Shown: piece by piece, positions 31,559 to 40,828 of the stretch
Numbering within the stretch: position 1 is the stretch's first letter
Layout: the number at the start of each line of letters is the position of its first letter
Assembly: GCA_963629575.1 (NCBI GenBank)
Contig: CAVGIM010000004.1
Location: 1-64,000 of the forward strand
DNA from: Hallerella sp963629575
Lineage (GTDB): Bacteria; Fibrobacterota; Fibrobacteria; Fibrobacterales; Fibrobacteraceae
Length of the DNA: 64,000 nucleotides
Reading direction: 5' to 3'
Position numbers and translations under genes: made by a program
The notes under the pieces: generated by a model
What the model saw: only the letters and a program-made list of their open reading frames with translations
Database searches by the model: none
Told to the model about the DNA's origin: nothing

Positions 31559-34527
31559 TTCACACTACCTACCGATTCGTTTTGGCGGCACACGAGAAGT
31601 CGAATGGAATCCAGACGGATCTGCGGATTCAAGGCCGCCTTCCTGTAGATTCCGACATTCTTCCGAAGAGAGTCCAAAAGCGGACTGTTCTGCGCCGTGC
31701 CACGGAGAGTGAACAGATGGTTCATCCGCTGGTATTCCCGCTCTGCGCGCTCCTCGACCTTCGCCGCGGATTCCCCGGCAAAGCGTTCCATCCTTTGCTG
31801 GGCAATTCTCTTGGCAAGCGCATGCCCCGTACTCGCAAAGTAGCGGAGCTTTTCCGTCACCACGGGAACCTTTTGAGGAACATTCGCATTTCGCATCTTC
31901 CCCGCATCCATCTTGGCAATTCTATCGGAGCAGTCGTTTCCGTTCGAATCGATCAGCACGCGGACAACTTCGGGTCCCGCGATATCGGAAAGTCCCCATG
32001 CCGCAGGCACGGAAGGCTCGATGACAAAGTTATACTGCATGATCAGGTCTTTCGAACCGGCATCGTCCCAAATGACGCAAGCGGTAACGCCCTTTCCCGA
32101 AGCGGTCGCGAGGTCGAGAACGCCCTGCGCGAGCGGATGTTCAAAGCTCAGGAAGGAAATTTCGTCATGGGACATCGCGACAGAACGATCGAAAGTTCCC
32201 GTAAGTTCCCCCGCCCCGTCCGCGGCCTTTTCCTCTTCGCCGCCCGAAGCGGAAAGCGTCATCGCGAGAGTCGAGCGTGAAGGAAGTCCCGGAATCGAGC
32301 CGGCCTCTACCTGAGAACCCGCGCGGAAGACAAGGCTTGTCGGCACATAGCCGTTTTCCACTTCCACGCCCGAGGCGAGAAGCGTATCGATCATCAGGTC
32401 CTTCAGGCGAGTGTCCGCATCGACTTTCCGGATCTCGTCCGTGATTTTCCTCGACACAAGCGGGTCGCGCGAATTGAATTCCAACAACTTGTCGCGCCCC
32501 TTCTCGATGTTCTTCCGAAGCGATTCGCTGTCCTTTTGCACCAGGGGAATCGTCTTTTCCATGAACTCGGAAAGTCCGTTATCCGGATCCAGCATCGCCG
32601 CGAGAAGCGTTTCCGTATATTTTATGAAGAGTTCGCCGCCGCTCATGAGAGGCGCGCCGAAAGCGCCAAGACCTTCGTGATACCAATGGAAAATCACTTC
32701 CTGGGAGCTTCCCTTGACATAAGGAACGTGTATCCGAATCGTCTCCGTCTGGCCGATTCTGTCCAGGCGACCGATGCGCTGTTCCACGAGAGCCGCGTCG
32801 AGAGGCAGGTCGAAAAGGACCAGGTCATGGCTGAACTGGAAATTCCGTCCCTCCGATCCGATTTCCGAAGCTATCATCAGCATCGGGCCACGGTCGTCGG
32901 CAAAGCTTGCCGCGGCGCGATCCCGCGCAAGGATCGACATGTTCTCGGTGAACGAGACGTGGCTGTTCGCTCCGAGCTTTTCGAGAAGAACCGAAGAGAG
33001 CGCATTCACCACGTCGGGATGTTCGCAAATCAGGAGAATCTTTTCGCCGGCATGTTCCTTCAGGAAATCGAGAAGCCAGGGAATTCTCTCGTCGTCCGCC
33101 CAGGTCGTCTTGTACTTTGTACTCAAAAGTCCATTGACCATGATGTCGAACGAATGGTCCGGATCGGCTTCGTTCGCCTTCTGCACCAGCGATCGGTACG
33201 CCGGATTCGGCTGGAGCTCGACGGCAAAGAGTTCGCGCTTCGGAAAACCGCCCACGCTGCGGCGCGTGTTCCGGAAAACGACAGATCCCGTTCCCAGGGC
33301 ATCGACTATCCGGCGAACCCATTCCCCGGCAGTCATCTCCCGCGTATTTTCCCGGGAAAGCCATTCCCGAATCGGGGAATTCTTCGGCAGCACTTCGGAG
33401 AGGGCATCCCACGAAATCGTCTCGTCGGAATCCATCGGAAGCCTAGACAGGTCCCGCGCGATTTTCCGGTAGGACTCTTCGTCCTTCAAGTATTCCCGGT
33501 AATCGGTAAAGCGCACCGGGTCTATCATTCGAAGCCGATTGAAATGGGATTCGGGCTGCAGCTGGAGCGGAGTTCCCGTCAAGAGAAGAATGCCCCTGGT
33601 CTGCATCGTAATGGAATTCACCAGCTGATATTCCTTGCTCGTAAAATCGTCTTCGCAAACCAGGTGATGCGCTTCATCGACAATCGTCAAGTCCCACGTA
33701 GCCCGCAAGAAATCCTGAAGGATCGCCGGCTGGCTCATCACGAACTCTATCGAGCAGATAACGTCGTTTGCCAGAGAGAACGGATTTTCCTCTTCGCCGT
33801 TTCCGCCACCGCTTTCGAGAAAGCTTCGCACAAAGCCTTCATCGACCAGCGTAAAGACATGGTTGAAGCGTCGCATCATCTCGGTCATCCACTGGTGCTT
33901 GAGAGATTCCGGAACGAGAATCAGCGTTCGCGCGATACGCCCCGTACTGTGAAGAGAGTGCCAGATCATCCCCGCCTCGATCGTCTTTCCGAGACCCACC
34001 TCGTCCGAAAGCATCAGGCGCGGAAGCTCGCTCGAACTGCACGCACGCTTGCAAAGATAATACTGGTGCGGAATCAGGTTCACGCGAGGACCTATCATGC
34101 CGCGGACCATGGAACGCTGCCACTCGCAAGAAAGTTCGTTCGCCCTTTCTCTCCGTACAAATTCCCTGTTGTCCGCGCACTCGCCGCGAATCAGACGGGA
34201 AAAGATATCGGAAGCCCTCGGCGACGCCTTGGGAAGAAGATCGGATTCCCTCATTTCGCGCCCACCGCGACCCAGATAGATAGCGAGGGAATTTTCCATT
34301 CGGATATTCTCGACCGTAAAGGAGACCCCCTTTTCGCTTTTCGCGTTTTCGCCGACAGCGAGAAGATAGCGCTTGACCGGAGCCGAAACCGTCCGGTAGA
34401 TTCGGGTCTGTTTCACCGCCGGAAACTCGATCGTCACATTCTTGAATTCGACATTTTGAACTCTGCCGACACCGAGTTCAGGTTCCTGTTCGCTGAGATA
34501 GCGCTGGCCGATTTGAAATGTACTCAT
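31555..34527 (-). CDS. rapA: RapA/HepA-like SNF2-family ATPase
   Basis: The 990-residue protein has two N-terminal beta-barrel-like regions (IGQRYLSEQEPELGVGRV is typical of RapA), then the SNF2 motor: Walker A DEVGLGKT near 175, DEAHH near 283, LLTGTPLQL near 315, and a C-terminal helicase domain with QRIGRLDRIGQ near 590. The C-terminal 400 residues match the RapA accessory part. RapA rides on RNA polymerase and helps recycle it. I started at the ATG at 34527, next to a TAACTTGT box; the frame goes a little further upstream. Coupled to proB by ATGA. Confidence 0.9.
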   Translation of the reverse strand: MSTFQIGQRYLSEQEPELGVGRVQNVEFKNVTIEFPAVKQTRIYRTVSAPVKRYLLAVGENAKSEKGVSFTVENIRMENSLAIYLGRGGREMRESDLLPKASPRASDIFSRLIRGECADNREFVRRERANELSCEWQRSMVRGMIGPRVNLIPHQYYLCKRACSSSELPRLMLSDEVGLGKTIEAGMIWHSLHSTGRIARTLILVPESLKHQWMTEMMRRFNHVFTLVDEGFVRSFLESGGGNGEEENPFSLANDVICSIEFVMSQPAILQDFLRATWDLTIVDEAHHLVCEDDFTSKEYQLVNSITMQTRGILLLTGTPLQLQPESHFNRLRMIDPVRFTDYREYLKDEESYRKIARDLSRLPMDSDETISWDALSEVLPKNSPIREWLSRENTREMTAGEWVRRIVDALGTGSVVFRNTRRSVGGFPKRELFAVELQPNPAYRSLVQKANEADPDHSFDIMVNGLLSTKYKTTWADDERIPWLLDFLKEHAGEKILLICEHPDVVNALSSVLLEKLGANSHVSFTENMSILARDRAAASFADDRGPMLMIASEIGSEGRNFQFSHDLVLFDLPLDAALVEQRIGRLDRIGQTETIRIHVPYVKGSSQEVIFHWYHEGLGAFGAPLMSGGELFIKYTETLLAAMLDPDNGLSEFMEKTIPLVQKDSESLRKNIEKGRDKLLEFNSRDPLVSRKITDEIRKVDADTRLKDLMIDTLLASGVEVENGYVPTSLVFRAGSQVEAGSIPGLPSRSTLAMTLSASGGEEEKAADGAGELTGTFDRSVAMSHDEISFLSFEHPLAQGVLDLATASGKGVTACVIWDDAGSKDLIMQYNFVIEPSVPAAWGLSDIAGPEVVRVLIDSNGNDCSDRIAKMDAGKMRNANVPQKVPVVTEKLRYFASTGHALAKRIAQQRMERFAGESAAKVEERAEREYQRMNHLFTLRGTAQNSPLLDSLRKNVGIYRKAALNPQIRLDSIRLLVCRQNESVGSVK

Positions 34528-34532
34528 AGCGC

Positions 34533-34557
34533 ACAAGTTAGCTTTTTTGTAAATTTA
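34533..34557. promoter_or_regulatory. Divergent promoter elements for rapA and the RDD-murA operon
   Basis: On the minus strand TAACTTGT (34540-34533) lies 5 bases before the rapA ATG. On the plus strand TAAATTTA (34550-34557) lies 10 bases before the ATG at 34568. Both fit TAnnTT. The two sites are about 10 bases apart. Confidence 0.42.
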
Positions 34558-34567
34558 AGTGTGACTT

Positions 34568-35368
34568 ATGAACTGGTTTTACATCGACGAAAGCATACAG
34601 GAAGGCGACCGCCGGCAAGGTCCTCTCAGCCTCGAAGACTTGCAAGCCTTGAAACGGGACGGGAAAATTGACGATTCGACGCTCGTCTGGCACAAAGGCC
34701 TGTCCGGCTGGATTTCATACGGAAAAGCCTCGGAAGAAGCTTCCAGGAATTCCAGCGCCGAAACCGAACGGCAACTGAAAGAAACCGTCGAAGCGCTTCT
34801 CAGGGAACGCATCGAAAGGCAGGGATCAAGATCCTACGCGGGCTTCTTCATCCGCGGAGCGGCACTCGTCATCGACAATTTCATCATCTCCCTTCTGTGG
34901 GAACTCGGCGCGAACATTCTCGACAGGTTCTCGGTCGTCCATCTCGAAAGCATCACGACCGCCTTCGGGACAATCGTCGAAAAATATTCCGCAAACCCGC
35001 TGTCGATAAGCCCGAGCGAAGAATTCGCGGCAATCCCCGGCATGACGGAACTTTTCCTCTTGTGGTTCGCCATCCAGACAATTTACTTTGTATGCTTTAA
35101 CGGATTCCTCTCCGCGACTCCGGGAAAGCTTCTCCTGCGCCTTCGAATCGAACGGGCGGACGCTTCCCCGCTCAAGCTTTCGGGGGCCATCGTCCGCTAC
35201 ATTTTCAGCCTGCTCACCCAGGCGACCCTGGTGTTTTACGGCATCGGCTACATCCTCGCCTTCATCGACCCGCAAAAGCGCGCCCTGCACGACTTTTTCG
35301 CGAAGACGCGCGTCGTCCGCTTGCCAAAGAAAATTCCCGAAATCAAGGATCCTGCCTCAAAGGATTAA
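34568..35368 (+). CDS. GYF_2-RDD domain inner-membrane protein
   Basis: The 266-residue protein opens with a GYF_2-type domain (WFYIDESIQEGDRRQGPLS with SLVWHKGLSGW-like end at about 3-52), a charged helix, and an RDD membrane domain from about 90 (GFFIRGAALVIDNFI, FNGFLSATPGKLLLRLRI, KRALHDFFAKTRVV) with three or four membrane helices. RDD proteins are often poorly defined transporters or envelope proteins; GYF_2 domains bind proline-rich peptides. It lies 5 bases before murA and is probably in the same operon. Confidence 0.82.
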   Translation: MNWFYIDESIQEGDRRQGPLSLEDLQALKRDGKIDDSTLVWHKGLSGWISYGKASEEASRNSSAETERQLKETVEALLRERIERQGSRSYAGFFIRGAALVIDNFIISLLWELGANILDRFSVVHLESITTAFGTIVEKYSANPLSISPSEEFAAIPGMTELFLLWFAIQTIYFVCFNGFLSATPGKLLLRLRIERADASPLKLSGAIVRYIFSLLTQATLVFYGIGYILAFIDPQKRALHDFFAKTRVVRLPKKIPEIKDPASKD

Positions 35369-35373
35369 TCCGC

Positions 35374-36642
35374 ATGGACTACTTTTCCATTTCCCAGCTT
35401 GCAAGGCCTCTTTCCGGAGAAGTCGAAATTTCCGGGGCGAAAAACGCCGTTCTCGCGACAATGACCGCGGCGATGCTCGCCGAAGGGACCACGACCATCA
35501 CGGGCGTTCCCTATCTGCGCGACACCAAGACCATGTCGAACGTTCTCCGCGTTATCGGATGCCGTATCGACGGAGGCGCGCACGAATTCAAAATCGACAC
35601 CTGCGGAGCGAACCACCTCGAAGCCCCCTACGAACTCGTCAGCACCATGCGCGCGAGCTTCTATGTTCTCGGGCCTCTCGTCGCGAGATTCGGACGCTGC
35701 CGCGTCTCCCTTCCCGGCGGTTGCGCCTGGGGACCGCGCCCGGTTGACCTCCATCTCAAAGGTCTCGAAGCCCTCGGCGCAAAAATCGAAGTGACCCATG
35801 GATATGTCGAAGCGACATCGGACGGACCGCTTCCCGGCGGAAATTTCCGATTCCCGATTTCGTCCGTCGGGGCGACCGTAAACGTCCTGATGGCGGCAAC
35901 GCTCGCAAGCGGAACAAGCGTCCTGGAAAACGCATCCATCGAACCGGAAATTGATTCCCTGATAGACCTGCTCCGCGACATGGGAGCGCGCATCGAAGGG
36001 CGCGGCACACGATCGCTCGTCATCCATGGCGTAGAAAAGCTGCATCCGGGAGAAAGCAAGACCATTCCCGACCGAATCGAAGCGGGCTCCTTTCTGTGCG
36101 GAGCCGTCATCACGCGCGGAAAGGTCAAGGCGACAAACTGCAATCCGAAGCACATCAAGTCCCTGCTCGACATTTTCGAAGAAATGGGCTGCATTGTACA
36201 CACGGGAGACGACTGGGCGGAAGTCGATGCCTCGTCGCGGGATCTTAGGCCCGTCCGCGTCGAAACGGAACCCTATCCGGGATTTCCCACCGACCTGCAG
36301 GCCCCGCTGATGGCCGTTCTCGCGACCGTTCCCGGCGAAAGCAAGATCCGGGATACCGTGTACCTCGACCGTTTCAAGCATGTCGCGGAACTGAACCGCC
36401 TCGGAGCGAACATTTCGCTCGAAGGCAACACGGCGACAGTCAAGGGTGTAGAAAAGCTCCAGGGCGCACCGGTCATGGCCTCCGACCTGCGCGCGGCGGC
36501 GGCACTGGTCCTTGCGGGACTTGTCGCCGAAGGCGAAACGCGCGTAAGCCGCATCTACCATCTCGACCGCGGCTACGAAAACTTCGAAGCGAAAATGGAA
36601 AGGCTCGGCGGAAAGATTCTGCGTCAAAACGACCAAACGTAA
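35374..36642 (+). CDS. murA: UDP-N-acetylglucosamine 1-carboxyvinyltransferase
   Basis: MurA makes the first committed step of peptidoglycan synthesis. The 422-residue protein has the catalytic Cys in LPGGCAWGPRPVDLH near residue 114 and standard MurA segments: ISGAKNAVLATMTAAMLA at the start, FPTDLQAPLMAVL near 308 and YHLDRGYENFEAKMERLGG at the end. The Cys is the residue attacked by fosfomycin. It is the second gene after the RDD protein. A bidirectional hairpin terminator follows. Confidence 0.96.
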   Translation: MDYFSISQLARPLSGEVEISGAKNAVLATMTAAMLAEGTTTITGVPYLRDTKTMSNVLRVIGCRIDGGAHEFKIDTCGANHLEAPYELVSTMRASFYVLGPLVARFGRCRVSLPGGCAWGPRPVDLHLKGLEALGAKIEVTHGYVEATSDGPLPGGNFRFPISSVGATVNVLMAATLASGTSVLENASIEPEIDSLIDLLRDMGARIEGRGTRSLVIHGVEKLHPGESKTIPDRIEAGSFLCGAVITRGKVKATNCNPKHIKSLLDIFEEMGCIVHTGDDWAEVDASSRDLRPVRVETEPYPGFPTDLQAPLMAVLATVPGESKIRDTVYLDRFKHVAELNRLGANISLEGNTATVKGVEKLQGAPVMASDLRAAAALVLAGLVAEGETRVSRIYHLDRGYENFEAKMERLGGKILRQNDQT

Positions 36643-36694
36643 GTCCGCTCGCCCGTTATCCCCGAAAGAACATCGATAAACCTTTTAAAAATCA

Positions 36695-36722
36695 AAAAGT
36701 CCCGGCTTTCGCCGGGACTTTT
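36695..36722. terminator. Bidirectional terminator between murA and cel51
   Basis: AAAAGTCCCGGC and GCCGGGACTTTT form a 12-bp hairpin with a TTTC loop, flanked by A-run and T-run. It serves both convergent genes. Confidence 0.92.
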
Positions 36723-36748
36723 CATATCCAAAGAACCGAGGCTTCGGA

Positions 36749-39700
36749 CTATTCCACCGTAATGAGCATGAGGTTGCGCTTTCCGACCTTCACCGGTTTC
36801 GAGAGATCAACCGTCTTCGCCTTCTTCGAAGGATCGTTCGCCCAGCCTTCCTTCAGCTTTTCCGTCGATTTGTCAAGGACCTGGACCTTCGCCTTGCCCT
36901 TGAATCCCGGAATGTCGAGCTTCATTTCGAAGTCGCTGTAGGGGCTCTTGTTCACGACGAGGAGAGACTTCTTCTTGCCGCTCACCGTATAGTAGGCGGT
37001 GAGGAGAGCTTCTTCATCACCCGAAATGGTCGTCTTGTAGAGCGTTCCGCGGAGAGCGTCGGAAGCCATCTGGAACGCCCAGTAGCTCGGACGCGGGCAG
37101 TTCATGCATTCTTCGCCGGTGCGGGTCAGGTAGCCATAGTCACCGCCTTCCGGAGTCATGTCGTTGTGAACATCCCAGTATTGCGCGTTATCGACGTTTT
37201 CCGTGGCGAGCATACCGAGATAGTCGGCGACAAAGAGACCGTTTTCGACCGCGATGGTCTGCGGACCCGGGTTGAAATCGACGGAGTTCCATTCGGTGAG
37301 CCAGAGTTCGATCTTGTCCTTCTTGTTGAAGGTCTTCGTCCACTTGTTCACCGTCTTGTGGAGGCGTTCGTAGATCTTCGGGAGGGTCTGCGGGGAAGAG
37401 AGCAGCGCGAAGTCGTTTTCTTCGCCATAGTGCTGCGGGTAGTGGTGGACGATGAGACCGTCCGCGATATCGCCTGTTTCCTTCAGGACCTTTTCGTTCC
37501 AGTCGCCTTCGAGAACGCCCAGGACCGCGACCTTGATCGTCGGATCGACCTTCTTCATGGCTTCGATGAACTTGCGAGCGCGCTTGCCGTAGATCTCGCC
37601 ACCGTCCTTGCCGTACTTTTCGTAATACGGATGCCAGTTACCGTAGATTTCGTTTCCGATTTCCCAGTACTTGATGCCCGCCTTCTTGACGACATTTGTG
37701 TGCTTGACCCATTTCGCGGCTTCTTCCGGAGTTCCCGAGCCGAAGTTCACGGTGAACATGGCGTTCGATCCGGTCTTCTTCAGCCAGTCGAGGAATTCGT
37801 CCGTATCGACCATCCAGTCCTTGTTGTTGAGGATTTCTTCCCAGTGGTCGTCATCGGCGCGAAGTCCGCCCGGATAACGGATAATGCCGTGGTTGATGCG
37901 CTTCACGAATTCGGAAGTCTGGACCTTGAACTTCTTGTTGTCGAGCAAGCCGCCGTCCCAGAGGGCCACGTTGATGCCGAAGAGTCCGTCCGAAATATGC
38001 TCGTTCAGCACATCGCTTTCGCCCTTGACGACGACCGGAATGACCTTCGGACGTTCCCTCTGCTTGACTTCGCGCTGGTTCGTGAGCTTGATGTTGTCGA
38101 TTTCGAAGTTGCCTTCGGTACCTTCTCCACCCGGCTTGAAGTCGAGGCTTATCACGCCCTTCAGGTCGAACACGCCGTTTTCCTTGGCGTCGGCCGGCTG
38201 GTAATAGGGGAACTTGCCAAAGTTCTTGAAAGGAACGAGCACCGTGGTGCGACCCTTGGGAACGCCCGTGTTCGCGACGAAGATTTCGTTACCCGCATCG
38301 GAAACCTGCACGGTAATCGACTGCCACGCCTTTTCGGAATAGACGTCGAACATGATGCCCCAGTGCTTTGTCCAGTCGCGATCCGTCGCCGGGCGGTTGT
38401 TCTTCTTCATGTCGAGAACGACATCGACCCAGTCCGCCATGAGGAAGTGCTTGATGTTCAGGCTGTTGCCGTCGAGGTGAGACGTCTTGAACGGGACTTC
38501 TACTTCGACCACGGACTTCGGACCCTTGGACGGTTCCCACTTGTCCTTCGAGAACTTGCTTTCGAAATCGGAAATCACGAGATCCGGAGCGTTCGACTTG
38601 AAGTTGTTCCACTTGAGATCCGGATCCACCCAGTCGATATTTTCCGTGAACGTAATCTGATCGACAAAGATGGTCACGGGAGCGGGCTTGCCCGGCTCGC
38701 CCTGGTTCTCGCCCTTGCCGACCGAGAAGCGAATCTCCTGGATCTTGTCCCACTGGACATCCTTGGCGACTTCCGCCTGCTTGTTCGCATCCCAGGCCTT
38801 GCCCTTGTCGAAGAACTTCTTCAGAGGAATCTTGGCGAGCTTCCATTCGGAGTTCGAAATCTTTCCGCCTTCGATCCAGTCACCGAGGCCAAGCTTTGTC
38901 TGGCTCTTGATGTCATTACCCTGGTTGTCGAGAATGCCGACATAGATCTTTTCGCCGCCGAGCTTGCCCTTGATCCAGAAGTAGAGACCGCCCTTGTCGC
39001 GGAACTTCTTCAAGTCGATGTAATTACCCTCGCCGAGCGAATAGGTGACGCCCGACCAGTCGTTGTTGTCGATATACATCGCGAGAACGCCCGGGTTTCC
39101 GGCGGTCCTGGATTCGGCTTCGCGCTGTGCGGTAAGTCCGCCATAGACATAGGAGAATCCATGAATCTGGTTTTCATAGAACGTCTTGTACGTCTTCGCC
39201 TTGCCGTCGAGCTTTTCCGGATTCTTCGGTCCGTCGATGACATCGTTGTTTTCATCCCAATAGACAATCTTGGGCTTTGGCTTTGCCTTCTTGTTGCCCT
39301 TGACGATTTCGATGTTGTCGATAAAGACTTCGAAGTTCGAATTCGTTCCCTTGTCTATCGAGAAGCGAATCTCCGCAATCTTGTCCCAGTCGATACGGGC
39401 GGGGAATTCGGACTTGCGGGTGTTGTCCCAGTAGAGGCCGCGATCCGGGAAATCGACGAGCGGAATGGAAACCTTTTTCCAGTCCTTCGTCACGGCACCG
39501 CCCTCGATGTACTTCGCCATCGGAAGCGTCACCTGGGTTTTCTTTCCATCGGAGACTTCTTCGTCGAGAAGCCCGATCTTTATCTGTTCGCCACCGTTCT
39601 TGCCCTTGATCATGAATTCGAGCTTCGAATCGAGCATGTACTTGTTCAAGTCAAAGACTTCGTTGTAGAGGCAGATGGAAGCGCCGGAATAGTCCGTCGG

Positions 39701-39922
39701 ATCGAGCTTGATGTTTAGCGCGGACTTGGACTTGTAGCCGCCCTCCTTGGTGATGGTAACCGTTCCGCCCTTTCCGCCGTAGGTGTAGTCGAAACCGCCC
39801 TGGCGATACTGTTCGTCGAACATCTTGTAAACGACGATGCGCGGTGGACGCTGCGCCATCGCTGCGGTCGTCGCAAGCCCGAGAAAGAGCAAGGACGCCG
39901 TCTTCAGAAATTGATGTTTCAT
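36749..39922 (-). CDS. cel51A: Secreted family 51 glycoside hydrolase, Cel51-like endoglucanase
   Basis: The 1057-residue protein has a signal peptide (cut near residue 23), three copies of a beta-sandwich module of about 170-190 residues at about 30-215, 245-430 and 450-620 (each with a DWSGV/DYSGA-like turn and an FEVFIDNI-type end), and a family 51 catalytic barrel from about 640. The acid/base Glu758 is in WEIGNE and nucleophile Glu877 in TEWNS. Size and layout match the 118-kDa Cel51/endoglucanase F of Fibrobacter succinogenes. The substrate is probably cellulose or mixed glucans; arabinofuranosidase activity is known in this family too. There is no serine linker or type IX C-terminal domain. 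It sits 37 bases after a DsbA-like lipoprotein gene, so the two may share a transcript. Confidence 0.9.
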   Translation of the reverse strand: MKHQFLKTASLLFLGLATTAAMAQRPPRIVVYKMFDEQYRQGGFDYTYGGKGGTVTITKEGGYKSKSALNIKLDPTDYSGASICLYNEVFDLNKYMLDSKLEFMIKGKNGGEQIKIGLLDEEVSDGKKTQVTLPMAKYIEGGAVTKDWKKVSIPLVDFPDRGLYWDNTRKSEFPARIDWDKIAEIRFSIDKGTNSNFEVFIDNIEIVKGNKKAKPKPKIVYWDENNDVIDGPKNPEKLDGKAKTYKTFYENQIHGFSYVYGGLTAQREAESRTAGNPGVLAMYIDNNDWSGVTYSLGEGNYIDLKKFRDKGGLYFWIKGKLGGEKIYVGILDNQGNDIKSQTKLGLGDWIEGGKISNSEWKLAKIPLKKFFDKGKAWDANKQAEVAKDVQWDKIQEIRFSVGKGENQGEPGKPAPVTIFVDQITFTENIDWVDPDLKWNNFKSNAPDLVISDFESKFSKDKWEPSKGPKSVVEVEVPFKTSHLDGNSLNIKHFLMADWVDVVLDMKKNNRPATDRDWTKHWGIMFDVYSEKAWQSITVQVSDAGNEIFVANTGVPKGRTTVLVPFKNFGKFPYYQPADAKENGVFDLKGVISLDFKPGGEGTEGNFEIDNIKLTNQREVKQRERPKVIPVVVKGESDVLNEHISDGLFGINVALWDGGLLDNKKFKVQTSEFVKRINHGIIRYPGGLRADDDHWEEILNNKDWMVDTDEFLDWLKKTGSNAMFTVNFGSGTPEEAAKWVKHTNVVKKAGIKYWEIGNEIYGNWHPYYEKYGKDGGEIYGKRARKFIEAMKKVDPTIKVAVLGVLEGDWNEKVLKETGDIADGLIVHHYPQHYGEENDFALLSSPQTLPKIYERLHKTVNKWTKTFNKKDKIELWLTEWNSVDFNPGPQTIAVENGLFVADYLGMLATENVDNAQYWDVHNDMTPEGGDYGYLTRTGEECMNCPRPSYWAFQMASDALRGTLYKTTISGDEEALLTAYYTVSGKKKSLLVVNKSPYSDFEMKLDIPGFKGKAKVQVLDKSTEKLKEGWANDPSKKAKTVDLSKPVKVGKRNLMLITVE

Positions 39923-39959
39923 TCGGAGTTTTCCTTTTTTGATGGTGTTTTTCTAGAAA

Positions 39960-40703
39960 TTACTTCTTCGCGTCCCGGGCTTCTTTCAGGAGCTTTTCGA
40001 CAAGATCCGGGCTAAAGCGATCCTGCCGCTTGCCGTTGATGTAGAAGTTGGGAGTCCCCTGGACACCGACCTTTACGCCGAGCTGGAAGTCCGCGTTGAT
40101 TCTCGCCTGCTTCACGGAATCGATAGCCATGCTCTTTTCGAACTTCGCCATGTCGAGACCCACTTCCCTCGCAACCTTCTTGAACGTTTCGGGCGTGAGC
40201 TCGCGGTTGTGGCTTGCGAGCGCATAGCGGTATTCCCAGAACTTGCCCTGTTCCTGGGCGGCCATGGTCGCGGCGGCGGCGGCCGGAGCGTCCTGGTGGA
40301 AGCTCAGCGGGAAGTGCTTGAACACGAACTTGATCTCGTCCTTGTGCTTGTCCATCAGATCGTGGATGGCCGGCGCGATGCGCGCGCAGTACGGGCACTG
40401 GAATTCGGAGAACTCGACAATCGTGAGTAGCGGGTTCTTGGTGTTGCCATAGACGGGACTTGTGCCGTCGGGAATTTCCCAGACCTTGTTGTCCGCTTCC
40501 CTTTCGGCTTTCATCTGCTCGATGGAGAGACCGCGCTTTTCAAGCCCGTACTTCAAGATTTCGAATTCTTCGTGCATCGTCTTGACTTCGGCGGAAAGAC
40601 TGTCGAGCCTTGCGTCGGAAGACTTTCCACTGGCGGACGCCTGGTTGCAGGCGGACAGGGAAAAGACCAGGGCAGCGGAAAGAGCTAGCGAAAATGATTT
40701 CAT
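39960..40703 (-). CDS. DsbA-like thiol:disulfide oxidoreductase, lipoprotein
   Basis: The 247-residue protein has lipobox SLSAC (Cys19), a Lys/Glu coiled region (30-75), then a thioredoxin-like fold: FSEFQCPYC with active Cys103 and Cys106, and GTPNFYING with the cis-proline near 218. CPYC at the active site is found in DsbA/glutaredoxin-like proteins. It should act in the periplasm or at the outer-membrane inner face. It precedes cel51A by 37 bases; a role in folding that enzyme is a guess. A good ribosome site (AAGGAT) and a TATATT box lie upstream. Confidence 0.88.
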   Translation of the reverse strand: MKSFSLALSAALVFSLSACNQASASGKSSDARLDSLSAEVKTMHEEFEILKYGLEKRGLSIEQMKAEREADNKVWEIPDGTSPVYGNTKNPLLTIVEFSEFQCPYCARIAPAIHDLMDKHKDEIKFVFKHFPLSFHQDAPAAAAATMAAQEQGKFWEYRYALASHNRELTPETFKKVAREVGLDMAKFEKSMAIDSVKQARINADFQLGVKVGVQGTPNFYINGKRQDRFSPDLVEKLLKEARDAKK

Positions 40704-40828
40704 GAAATGATCCTTCTTGTGAAATTTCGTTTTTGAAAATATATAAAAGGCGGTCGTTCGGAAACCGAAAATTCATTTTTCCGGTTGCCCGAGAAACCGC
40801 TCAATGTAAAATAAAGTTTGCTTTTGTC
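40704..40828. other. Intergenic region upstream of the DsbA-like gene
   Basis: 125 bases. A TATATT box (minus strand, about 40743-40738) and an AAGGAT ribosome site precede the DsbA-like ATG. An imperfect A/T inverted repeat near 40760-40785 could be a weak terminator for the aminotransferase. Nothing else is seen. Confidence 0.35.

Noticed and set aside
32536..34671. A 711-residue open frame opposite rapA
   Set aside because: Antisense of the SNF2 motor; the high GC third positions keep it open by chance.
37166..39718. An 850-residue open frame on the plus strand opposite cel51
   Set aside because: It is the exact antisense of a well supported GH51 gene; the length comes from codon bias, with no ribosome site or known domain.
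36749..39922. Arabinofuranosidase-only assignment for the GH51 protein
   Set aside because: Size and repeated N-terminal modules match Cel51-type endoglucanases of Fibrobacter better, though arabinofuranosidase activity is not excluded.
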